A stretch of DNA of 11,069 bases from JBOHCT01 sp050699055 (GCA_050699055.1 JBOHCT010000146.1:1-11069); one strand, 5' to 3'. Shown: positions 1 through 5,883, counted from the stretch's first letter. Numbers and translations are program-made. The notes: a model not told the origin generated them from the letters alone.

Positions 1-1
1 G

Positions 2-778
2 CAGGCAGGCGAGCGGCTCGGCTGGTCGATCGCCAAGCTCAGCCGCATCGAGACCGCCCGCGTCGGCCTGCAGGTCGCCGACCTCAAGCGGATGCTCGAC
101 ATGTACGGCGTGGAGGCCGGGGACAAACGCGAGGCGCTGCTCTCCCTGGCGCGACGGGCGCGTACGAAGGGCTGGTGGGACGCCTATGCCGACTCGCTGC
201 CCAGCGACTACACGAACTACATCAGCCTGGAGGCCGAGGCAGTCGCGATCCGCTGCTACGACGCCCAGACGGTGAATGGCCTGCTGCAGACGGAGCACTA
301 CGCGCGGGAGGTCATCCGGGCCGGCCTGATGGCGTTGTCGCCGCCGGCCGAGGTCGAGCGCCGGGTCGAGGTGCGCACGACGCGGCAGAACCTGCTCACC
401 CGGGAGGACAACCCGCTGCGCTTCTGGACCGTGATCGACGAGGCGGCGCTGACCCGCCCCGTGGGCCCGCGAGAGATGATGCGCCAGCAGTACGAGCACC
501 TGCTGAAGCTCGCCGAGTACGACAACGTGACGATTCAGGTGCTTCTCAACTCCGCAGGTGTTCATCCGGCGACGGCGGGCATGTTTGCCATCCTGGAGTT
601 CCCCGAGCGGCTCGACTCCGACGTCGTGTATGTCGAGGCGATGACGAGTAGCCTGTACGTCGAGAGCGATGCCGCCGTCTACCGGTACACGCTCGCGTTC
701 GACCACCTCCGCGCGATGGCTCTCGGGCCGAGGGAGTCGAAGGCTCACATCGCGGAGTTGGCCGAGCAAACGTCGTAG
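2..778 (+). CDS. XRE-family helix-turn-helix regulator with DUF5753 domain (5' truncated)
   Basis: The reading frame is open from the left edge, so the N-terminus and half of the helix-turn-helix are missing; 258 residues are visible. Residues 1-36 (AGERLGWSIAKLSRIE, then LKRMLDMYGV) are the recognition-helix half of an XRE/HTH_31 DNA-binding domain. The linker reaches the characteristic GWW at about residue 60. The rest is a DUF5753 domain, with LEAEAVAIRCYDAQTVNGLL, a central VIDEAALTRP strand and the DHLRAMAL end. In actinobacteria such regulators are commonly paired with a DUF397 small protein, as here: the DUF397 start lies 23 nt after this stop. Known relatives (WhiJ-type and abaA-like loci of Streptomyces) act in developmental or antibiotic control, and some pairs have been proposed to work like toxin-antitoxin modules. 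Which of these applies is inference. The internal ATG at 92 is not the true start because conserved HTH sequence precedes it. Confidence 0.93.
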   Translation, partial: QAGERLGWSIAKLSRIETARVGLQVADLKRMLDMYGVEAGDKREALLSLARRARTKGWWDAYADSLPSDYTNYISLEAEAVAIRCYDAQTVNGLLQTEHYAREVIRAGLMALSPPAEVERRVEVRTTRQNLLTREDNPLRFWTVIDEAALTRPVGPREMMRQQYEHLLKLAEYDNVTIQVLLNSAGVHPATAGMFAILEFPERLDSDVVYVEAMTSSLYVESDAAVYRYTLAFDHLRAMALGPRESKAHIAELAEQTS

Positions 779-801
779 AATCAAGAAGCGAGGAAGTGCG
801 G

Positions 802-1101
802 GTGTGCGAGATGGATCCGCCCCGTGTGACGTGGCGCAAGAGCAGCCGCAGTGCTAACGGCGCGAACTGCGTCGAGGTCGGCGTGTGGCGGAAGAGCAGC
901 CGCAGCGCTAGCGGTTCCAACTGCGTCGAGGTCGCGGGGCGCCGAGCGGAGGGCGGTGCGCGGCGACACGTCCGGCGACAAACACTGTGTCTGGTGCGCG
1001 ACTCCAAGGACCGAGACGGCCCGGTGCTGGCGTTCGCCCCCACCGACTGGTCCGCCTTCATCGGCGGCGTCAAGCACGGCGCCTTCGAAAGCGCCACCTG
1101 A
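802..1101 (+). CDS. DUF397 small protein with duplicated N-terminal half
   Basis: A 99-residue protein. The DUF397 signature is WRKSS-x-NCVEV followed by VRDSKDRDGPVLAF and a DWSAFIGGVKHGAF end. Family members are usually about 60-80 residues with one WRKSS...NCVEV unit. Here the unit occurs twice in tandem (codons at 832-885 and 886-939). A basic insert of about 15-20 residues (GRRAEGGARRHVRRQTLCL) separates CVEVA from VRDSKD, where relatives usually have a short Gly/Val-rich link. Start choice: AGGAAG at 791-796 sits 5 nt before GTG 802. GTG 796 overlaps that site, and ATG 811 (MDPPRVTW, the usual family N-terminus) is possible but 14 nt away. The gene follows the XRE/DUF5753 regulator in the same direction and is probably co-transcribed with it. 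DUF397 proteins are thought to partner their HTH neighbour; no biochemical function can be assigned from sequence. Confidence 0.85.
   Translation: MCEMDPPRVTWRKSSRSANGANCVEVGVWRKSSRSASGSNCVEVAGRRAEGGARRHVRRQTLCLVRDSKDRDGPVLAFAPTDWSAFIGGVKHGAFESAT
832..939 (+). repeat. Two tandem 54-bp units inside the DUF397 gene
   Basis: Each unit is 18 codons and runs from TGG to the codon after NCVEV. Unit 1 (832-885) reads WRKSSRSANGANCVEVGV; unit 2 (886-939) begins WRKSSRSASGSNCVEVA. The nucleotide match is high but not perfect, with both synonymous and non-synonymous differences (cgc/cgg, aac/agc, gcg/tcc), so the duplication is not brand new. The reading frame is kept. Confidence 0.9.
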
Positions 1102-1139
1102 CGGCGTCGTGTCGGCAAGGGACCCTGTGGTCTAGATCG

Positions 1140-2321
1140 TCAGGCTGCCGGTTGTGGTCCGGGCAGCACGCGGCTCGGGCTGTCCAGCCACAGCTGCTGT
1201 CCTTCAGGCGTGACGGTCAGCCCCAATCGCTCGCGACCGGGCTTTCCCCACGACACCCAGCGCAGGTACGCCGCCTCCACCTCGTCCCATAGCCGCCGCT
1301 CTCCCCACTGGGTGACCTCGAACTCACCCACACCGGGGGTGTAGTCACACGCCGCCCACGAACCGTCGGTACGGCCGGGTTCGAACAACAGCAGCGAGAA
1401 ACCGCCGTCGTCATCGGGTACGGCGTACGAGCCCAGTCCCGGCACCTGTCCGCTGAGGGCGAGGGCGGCGCCCGCGCCACCATCAGCGACGGCGCGCGGG
1501 TCCAGCGTGGTGGACGTGCGCGCCGCGGCCTCGGCGTGGTGGGCCTCCCATCTCGTCGCCTGGCGCTGGGAACGCAGCATCATGTACACGGCCGGTCCGT
1601 AAAGGCGGCCCACGGCTCGTCCGTCGCCGAGCACGTCGAGGCGCACCCGATACCCGCCGGACGGACCGGGCGACCATGGGAGCACGACCACCCCGCCCGG
1701 GTTCGTCTGTTCGACCCACGCGTATGGCACCTGCCTGACGGCGCACGTGACGTGGACCCTGTCGTACGGCGCCCCGTCGGGCCAGCCTTCGCCGCCGTCG
1801 CCGACGACTAGTCGCGGCGCGTACCCCGCCGCCTCCAGGTTCCGCGCCGCGTGTGCCGCGACCTCTTTGTCGACCTCGATCGAGGTGACGTTCTCCTCGC
1901 CAACCCGCCAGGACAGCAGCGCCGCCGTCCAGCCGGAGCCGGTGCCGATCTCCAGCACACGGTCACGCCCACCAAGGTCGAGCAGCTCCAGGAAGGCGAC
2001 GACGATGCCGGGGGCGGAGATGGAGGAGGAGGTCATGCCTTCGCCGGTGGCGGGATCTGTGGCGCCGTCGTCAGCCTGCAGGGCGATGGAGGTGTCCGAG
2101 TACACGGCGCCCCACCAGGCGGCCGGGTCGGTGTCGCGAGTGATCGCCCCGCGCACACCGCCACCGTGGTCCGGCAACGCCCACCCGGTCGGCGGTACGA
2201 ACAGGTGTCGGGGCACCTCATGCAGCGCACGTCGCCAGTGCTCGTCAGTGAGCAGCCCGCGGGAGGCAAGGTCATCCGCGAGGCCGTCCACCCGCGTCGT
2301 TACATCGTCTACCTGCTGCAC
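1140..2321 (-). CDS. tgmC: Methyltransferase of ATP-grasp peptide (graspetide) maturase systems, PIMT-like
   Basis: A 393-residue S-adenosylmethionine-dependent methyltransferase related to protein L-isoaspartate O-methyltransferase (PIMT). Visible motifs: PRHLFVP near residues 37-43; MTSSSISAPGIVVAFLELL (96-114), matching the PIMT ISxP substrate loop; SAM motif I VLEIGTGSG (122-130); the acidic ribose-binding strand VTSIEVD; and an NPGGVVVLPW post-motif strand. About 180 extra C-terminal residues follow the PIMT-like core, as in graspetide methyltransferases. Start: GTG at 2321-2319 preceded by GAGAGGAG; an ATG at 2396 lies inside the upstream gene and lacks support. The gene overlaps the ATP-grasp stop by 13 bp, implying translational coupling. 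Family knowledge: in fuscimiditide biosynthesis (Thermobifida fusca ThfM) the PIMT homologue methylates an Asp of the cross-linked peptide, giving an aspartimide. The same reaction here is inference, because no precursor peptide is visible. Confidence 0.85.
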   Translation of the reverse strand: MQQVDDVTTRVDGLADDLASRGLLTDEHWRRALHEVPRHLFVPPTGWALPDHGGGVRGAITRDTDPAAWWGAVYSDTSIALQADDGATDPATGEGMTSSSISAPGIVVAFLELLDLGGRDRVLEIGTGSGWTAALLSWRVGEENVTSIEVDKEVAAHAARNLEAAGYAPRLVVGDGGEGWPDGAPYDRVHVTCAVRQVPYAWVEQTNPGGVVVLPWSPGPSGGYRVRLDVLGDGRAVGRLYGPAVYMMLRSQRQATRWEAHHAEAAARTSTTLDPRAVADGGAGAALALSGQVPGLGSYAVPDDDGGFSLLLFEPGRTDGSWAACDYTPGVGEFEVTQWGERRLWDEVEAAYLRWVSWGKPGRERLGLTVTPEGQQLWLDSPSRVLPGPQPAA

Positions 2322-3292
2322 GGTGCTCCTCTCTCGAGCATGTCGGCCAGGGCCGGAGCGACAGGAACGCCCGTCTCTTCGGCGAGCCAGCCCCACTCGC
2401 CGCCCTGGTCGGTTTCCAGGAACACCCAGTCGCCCCTGGTTCTTTGGATCAGGTCGACGGCGCCGAACGTCAGGCCCAACCGACCGTGCAGTTCCACAAG
2501 CTTGTCATTAACCGCTCCAGGAAGGTCGATGACCTCGTAGGTGTGAGACTCGTAGTCAGACCTCCAGTCGACGTGTCCCCGCTCGGAGTCTGCGTCGATG
2601 GCAACCGTGAAGACTCGGTCACCCACGACCAGGGCTCGAGCCTCGCGTTCCTTGTCAATGATCTGGACCTGGAACATGTGTGCGGTCCGCGCCAGCGCCG
2701 GGTCACGGACGTCTTCAGGATCGGTAACGGGGGTGGTGTAGATGACGCGGAGCTGCCCCTCATCGGCGTGCCATATCCCCGCCATCGTCTTGTAGACGAT
2801 GGGCTGACCCAGGCGGAGCGCCCATTCATATGCTCGCTGCGGATCGCTGGTGATGATCGTCCGCGGGACGGTGAGTCCCACCGACACGGCCGCGGCGAGC
2901 TGGACGGGCTTGTACTCACACCGCGCAGCAGCAACCGGATCGTTGATCCAGAGGCAGTCCTGCAACGCCTGGATGACACCACCGAACCCTCGGCGCGCTT
3001 CCCCGTACGCGAACACCTTCTCGGGACCACTCATGCCCTCGGCAAGCTGAAACTGCGCAGGGTGTCGGTAGTAGACACTCGACACGCTGGCCAGATCCGC
3101 AAGGGGGCCGCGCTTTGGATCGGTGATCGTCCCCGACCAGGGCTGGCCGGCACCAACTTCTGCGGTGAGGCTCACCCTCGCGGGGAACTCTGCGGGATCG
3201 ACCCGCGCCACCGGCACGCCGCGTCCCCGCGGTTCGCCATCTGGAGAGTGGGTGAGCAGGTCGAGTTCGTGGAGATTCGGCTGACTCGCCAT
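2309..3292 (-). CDS. tgmB: ATP-grasp ribosomal peptide maturase (graspetide ligase)
   Basis: A 327-residue ATP-grasp ligase of the graspetide type. Such enzymes activate Asp/Glu side chains of a precursor peptide with ATP and join them to Ser/Thr/Lys side chains. Visible: RGVPVARVDPAEFP (25-37), SVYYRHP (72-78), YKPVQLAAAVSVGLTVPRTI (127-146), the nucleotide-site lysine in IVYKTMAG (165-172), and the metal-site region FLETDQGGEWGWLAEETG (291-308). Start: ATG 3292 with GGGAGAGGAG seven bases upstream; an ATG at 3352 has no such site and adds non-homologous residues. Oddities: relatives begin with a hydrophobic strand (VLVLT) and a helix before RGVPV, which here is shortened to LDLLTHSPDGEPRG. 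The usual E-x-N-P-x-G motif reads E-T-D-Q-G-G. Either could weaken catalysis. First gene of a minus-strand operon with the methyltransferase. Confidence 0.85.
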   Translation of the reverse strand: MASQPNLHELDLLTHSPDGEPRGRGVPVARVDPAEFPARVSLTAEVGAGQPWSGTITDPKRGPLADLASVSSVYYRHPAQFQLAEGMSGPEKVFAYGEARRGFGGVIQALQDCLWINDPVAAARCEYKPVQLAAAVSVGLTVPRTIITSDPQRAYEWALRLGQPIVYKTMAGIWHADEGQLRVIYTTPVTDPEDVRDPALARTAHMFQVQIIDKEREARALVVGDRVFTVAIDADSERGHVDWRSDYESHTYEVIDLPGAVNDKLVELHGRLGLTFGAVDLIQRTRGDWVFLETDQGGEWGWLAEETGVPVAPALADMLERGAPCSR

Positions 3293-3397
3293 GGTGTGCT
3301 CCTCTCCCGAACGCCGATGCGTCGACCGCTGAACGAAGCGGCTCTGACACATCTGACCTGGGCATCTACCGGGCGGCCGGTAACAGTACGTTGTTGC

Positions 3398-3413
3398 CTA
3401 CTACACTAAGTAG
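3398..3413. promoter_or_regulatory. Inverted repeat, candidate operator upstream of the graspetide operon
   Basis: CTACT-N6-AGTAG, a 16-bp dyad in an AT-richer patch about 106 bp upstream of the ATP-grasp start and 94 bp upstream of the TrmH remnant on the other strand. On the minus strand the patch reads CTACTTAGTGTAGTAG and is followed 14 bp later by TACTGT, a possible -10 element. Short dyads containing TAGTGTA resemble GntR-type operators. The nearby XRE/DUF5753 protein is another candidate binder. No regulator can be assigned from sequence. Confidence 0.35.
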
Positions 3414-3506
3414 CCAATCATTCAGCATCCAGGACCAGCCGTGCTTGCTGGCACGATGTGGTCACTTGGGCTCCCGTCGTACGCAACCCCACGAGCGGCT
3501 CGAGTG

Positions 3507-4202
3507 ATGGAGCTTCGGCAGATCGGCGCTGGCCACCCTGCGGTGAAGCAGGTCTTGGCGGTCCGCAACAACACCGCGCCCAACCGGTTCCGGCTGCTCG
3601 TGGCGGAGGGCTGTGGGAGAACAAGGTCGTCCTCGACACCGGGCTGGAGGTGGACACCTTCTTCTGGTGTCCGGAGGCGATCCGCTCGGACGAGGCGAAG
3701 CAGCGCAGCGAGCAGTTCGCCGAGCGGGCCAAGCGGGCGTTTCGGGTGTCGGAGAGGACGCTCGCCCGCATGTCGGAGCGGGGTAACCCGGACGGGGTCG
3801 TGAGCCTCGCCCGTATGCCGGAGTGACACCCGGACGACATCCGGCTCGGTGAGTCGGCGCTGGTGTTGGTGAGCGACGGGATCGAGATCCCGGGAACCTG
3901 GGGACGTTGATCCGCACTCTGGACGCGTGCCGCGCCGACCTGCTGATCATGACTAACCGCCGTACCCGGATGAGCCATCCCAAGGTGATGCGCGGTAGCC
4001 AGGGAACGAGCGTCCGTGTCCCGCACGTCGAGTTCGCGGACGCCGCCGACGCGATCGGCTGGCTGAAGGCGCGGCGGTTCACCGTCTACCTCGCCGAGGC
4101 CGACGACAGCGTCAGCTACCGGCGCGTCGACTACACTGGACGAACCGCCATCGTGGTCGGCAGCGAACGGTACGGGGTCTCCAGGCCGTGGTACGACGCC
4201 GC
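3507..4202 (+). pseudogene. Decayed TrmH/SpoU-family RNA 2'-O-methyltransferase
   Basis: Three successive reading frames together recover most of a SpoU/TrmH-family protein. Frame 1: ATG 3507, MELRQIGAGHPAVKQVLAVR to LLVAEG at 3611. Frame 2: LWENKVVLDTGLEVDTFFWC from 3611, through VSERTLARMSERGNPDG to RMPE. Frame 3: NLGTLIRTLDACRADLL from 3895, through SHPKVMRGSQGT to VGSERYGVSRPWYD near 4199. Lesions: one base lost at 3609-3611 (between GG and CTG TGG), TGA at 3824-3826 where relatives have Trp, and one base lost at 3893-3894. The C-terminal end of the SAM-binding trefoil knot (in relatives a Pro-Met-x-Gly and Ser-Leu-Asn-Val-Ser segment) is missing after PWYD. Intact relatives methylate ribose in tRNA or rRNA; this copy should be inactive. 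Frame breaks due to sequencing error are possible, but the stop codon and lost 3' end favour true decay. Confidence 0.85.
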
Positions 4203-4220
4203 GCTCGCTGCCGCCGTAGG

Positions 4221-4280
4221 GCGCGCCCAACGGGATACGAATGCCCGCAGCGCCTCCTGGATCTCCTCGCCGCTGCGCAT
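4221..4280 (-). pseudogene. 5' fragment of a lost gene, possibly a class I DNA methyltransferase/type IIG enzyme
   Basis: ATG at 4280 begins two bases after the stop of the upstream minus-strand gene (TGAGCATG). It opens a well-coded run MRSGEEIQEALRAFVSRWA, after which the sequence becomes the antisense of the TrmH remnant and stops at 4131. The pattern ALRxFVxRW near the N-terminus resembles the start of MmeI/DrmMI-like SAM-dependent DNA methyltransferases, which usually continue YxGxERxEAQTFL. With only about 19 residues that identification is tentative. What is firm is the tight coupling to the upstream gene and the abrupt loss of coding sense at about 4224-4200. Confidence 0.4.
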
Positions 4281-4282
4281 GC

Positions 4283-4575
4283 TCAGAACATCCGCTGCTG
4301 GTCGCCTGGGAAGTAGCCCTGCTGGAACAGCTCCCTGCGGGTTGCCGTGAGCTGCTCGAGCGTCGTCGCGAGGGCTGCCTCCAGGTTGGGCTCGTCCACG
4401 ACCCTCTTCACGGTCCGGTGAGCACGCTCTGCCCTGCGCATCGTCTGCTCGATGTTGAGCAGTGTCTCGGAGACCTCGCGCAGCGCGGCCTCGTGGCCGC
4501 CTGCTCCGGCGTCCGTCCTCCCTGCGGGTCCGTTGCCGTCTGCGCCTCGGTCTGGTCAGGGTGCGGCTGCGCCAT
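4283..4575 (-). pseudogene. Small helix-rich protein gene of unknown family, frameshifted
   Basis: Start ATG 4575 is preceded by AGAAGGGGG and, further up, a TAGGGT -10-like box. The first frame gives a polar, disordered N-terminus (MAQPHPDQTEAQTATDPQGG to PEQA). From about 4500 the coding sense moves to another frame: GHEAALREVSETLLNIEQTM, then VVDEPNLEAALATTLEQLTA and the tail FQQGYFPGDQQRMF with stop at 4283. The second frame has no start of its own (it opens just after a TGA near 4556), so a single-base deletion around 4498-4501 best explains the arrangement. If restored, the product would be about 97 residues and largely alpha-helical, possibly coiled coil. I do not recognise the family. 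It is immediately upstream of the truncated gene at 4280 and probably formed an operon with it. Confidence 0.55.
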
Positions 4576-4735
4576 GGGTGCCCCCTTCTCTGGTGCCTCG
4601 CTCACCCTAGCCCGGGGCGGCGACGTTTCGGGCACACCCCGTTGGCGTGGACCACCGACGAGTCCGCGGCGCACCCCGGCTCTCGGGTAGTCTGGGGAAC
4701 AGACGCTCACCGCCCGCAGAAGTTTCGGCGCCCGT

Positions 4736-4765
4736 TTTTCCCGCGGGGGTGATGTGTCGTACACT
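4736..4765 (+). promoter_or_regulatory. Candidate promoter of the infA-rpmJ-rpsM operon
   Basis: TACACT at 4760-4765 fits an actinobacterial sigma-70-type -10 box, with a weak T-rich -35 region at 4736-4741 and an 18-bp spacer. It would leave a 5' untranslated leader of roughly 90 nt before infA. The 287-bp gap 4576-4862 holds no gene that I can see. The small minus-strand gene at 4575 would use its own promoter in the same gap, near 4607-4612. Confidence 0.4.
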
Positions 4766-4862
4766 GCTTGTTCGGTCCAGTCTCCCCGACCTGCTCTTCC
4801 GTGGGGGCCGTGTCGCCTGGGCCGGTTCCCTCAGACGAGCCGATCAGCGAGACGTGGAGGAC

Positions 4863-5084
4863 ATGCCCAGAAAAGACGGGGCAATCGAGTTGGAGGGCCA
4901 CGTGGTCGAGTCCCTCCCCAACGCCATGTTCCGGGTGGAGCTCGACAACGGCCACAAGGTTCTCGCCCACATCAGCGGGAAGATGCGGATGCACTACATC
5001 CGTATCCTTCCCGACGACCGGGTGGTCGTGGAGTTGAGTCCCTACGACCTGGGTCGTGGTCGGATCGTCTACCGCTACAAGTGA
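4863..5084 (+). CDS. infA: Translation initiation factor IF-1
   Basis: A 73-residue protein, the standard IF-1 length. It is a single S1-like OB fold that binds the 30S A site during initiation and helps IF-2 and IF-3. The highly conserved segments LPNAMFRVEL, GHKVLAHISGKMRMHYIRIL and the end ELSPYDLGRGRIVYRYK are all present. Start ATG 4863 gives the usual MPRKDG N-terminus. The upstream GGAGG (4856-4860) ends only 2 nt before it, an unusually short gap. An in-frame GTG at 4854 would add three residues, but its upstream bases carry a poorer ribosome site. First gene of the operon. In most actinobacteria it follows map, which is not present here. Confidence 0.97.
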   Translation: MPRKDGAIELEGHVVESLPNAMFRVELDNGHKVLAHISGKMRMHYIRILPDDRVVVELSPYDLGRGRIVYRYK

Positions 5085-5139
5085 CCGACGCGGGCCCCTC
5101 CGACGCGCTCGTTCGCCGGAGGACAGGCTGAGGAGACGC

Positions 5140-5253
5140 ATGAAGGTAAGACCGAGCGTCAAGAAGATGTGCGACAAGTGCAGAGTGATTCGCCGCCACG
5201 GGCGGGTCATGGTGATCTGCTCCAACCCGCGGCACAAGCAGCGCCAAGGGTAA
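5140..5253 (+). CDS. rpmJ: 50S ribosomal protein L36
   Basis: A 37-residue ribosomal protein of the large subunit. It is the zinc-ribbon (C+) form, with ligands C11, C14, C27 and H32 in CDKC and ICSNPRH. The sequence MKVRPSVKKMCDKCRVIRRH is typical of actinobacteria. GAGGAG at 5130-5135 precedes ATG 5140. It lies 55 bp after infA, the standard order. Many actinobacteria also carry a zinc-free L36 paralogue elsewhere, regulated by Zur; that cannot be judged from this window. Confidence 0.97.
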   Translation: MKVRPSVKKMCDKCRVIRRHGRVMVICSNPRHKQRQG

Positions 5254-5438
5254 GTGTGACGAGTACGAGCGAGAAGGCGTGCCGCAGCTCACGGCGAGCA
5301 ACCCCCGGTCGGAGGCCGGGGCCCCGCTTCGGGCGACGGAGCCGAGCCGACGGGTGGCGAGGCGAGGTCGGCCGGGACGAACGACGCGGGCGGGGACGCG
5401 GCGCGCGAAACCTCCGCGAGCAAAGGAGATAGCCCCAC
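5254..5438 (+). promoter_or_regulatory. Structured leader between rpmJ and rpsM
   Basis: 185 bp without a gene, longer than other spacers of this operon. It holds two possible stem-loops: CCCCGG (5303-5308) with CCGGGG (5316-5321) around a 7-nt loop, and GCCGAC (5346-5351) with GTCGGC (5367-5372) around 15 nt. Neither has a T-run, so they do not look like simple terminators. In E. coli, S4 represses the alpha operon by binding a pseudoknot at rpsM. This operon also encodes S4, so a comparable control is conceivable but unproven. Confidence 0.35.
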
Positions 5439-5822
5439 ATGCCACGCCTTGCGGGTGTCGACCTTCCCGGCGACAAACGGGTCGAGGTCGCGCTCACCTA
5501 CCTCTACGGCGTCGGCCGCAGCCGCGCTCTCGAGATCGTGCGCGGGACCGGTGTCGACGCCGATCACCGCGTCCGTGACCTCGGCGACGAGGAGCTCGTC
5601 AGGCTCCGCGACTGGATCGACGCCAACTACAGAGTCGAAGGCGACCTGCGCCGCGAAGTGGCCTCCGACATCCGCCGCAAGATGGAGATCGGTACCTACC
5701 AGGGCGTCCGACACCGCCGGGGGCTCCCGGTACGGGGCCAGCGCACCCATACCAACGCCCGCACCCGGAAGGGCCGCAAGAAGACCATCGCCGGGAAGAA
5801 GCGGCCGGGCAAGAGGAAGTAG
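5439..5822 (+). CDS. rpsM: 30S ribosomal protein S13
   Basis: A 127-residue small-subunit head protein that contacts the P-site tRNA and forms bridges to the 50S subunit. N-terminal MPRLAGVDLPGDKRVEVALT, the helix-two-turns-helix core YGVGRSRALEI, and the basic tail RGLPVRGQRTHTNARTRKG are diagnostic. The tail ends KKRPGKRK, slightly longer than usual. AAAGGAG at 5422-5428 sits about 10 nt before ATG 5439. Followed 61 bp later by rpsK. Confidence 0.97.
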   Translation: MPRLAGVDLPGDKRVEVALTYLYGVGRSRALEIVRGTGVDADHRVRDLGDEELVRLRDWIDANYRVEGDLRREVASDIRRKMEIGTYQGVRHRRGLPVRGQRTHTNARTRKGRKKTIAGKKRPGKRK

Positions 5823-5883
5823 TCCGCTCGGCCGGATTCGGGCCCAGAGTGGATCGACGACCTATACAGGAGTTCAGGACCAT

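Noticed and set aside
1747..3409. Long plus-strand open frames (1747-2511, 2444-3409)
   Set aside because: They are antisense to the graspetide methyltransferase and ligase, which have family motifs and ribosome sites.
3418..4230. 270-residue minus-strand open frame
   Set aside because: Antisense to the TrmH remnant; no recognisable domains, although its 5' end lies close to the true minus-strand fragment starting at 4280.
4696..4724. SigR-like promoter (GGAAC ... GTT) before infA
   Set aside because: The spacer is 21 bp, longer than the roughly 18-19 bp of that promoter class.
4854..4865. GTG 4854 as infA start
   Set aside because: In frame, but would add three residues not usual in IF-1; kept only as an alternative because the ATG is very close to its GGAGG.
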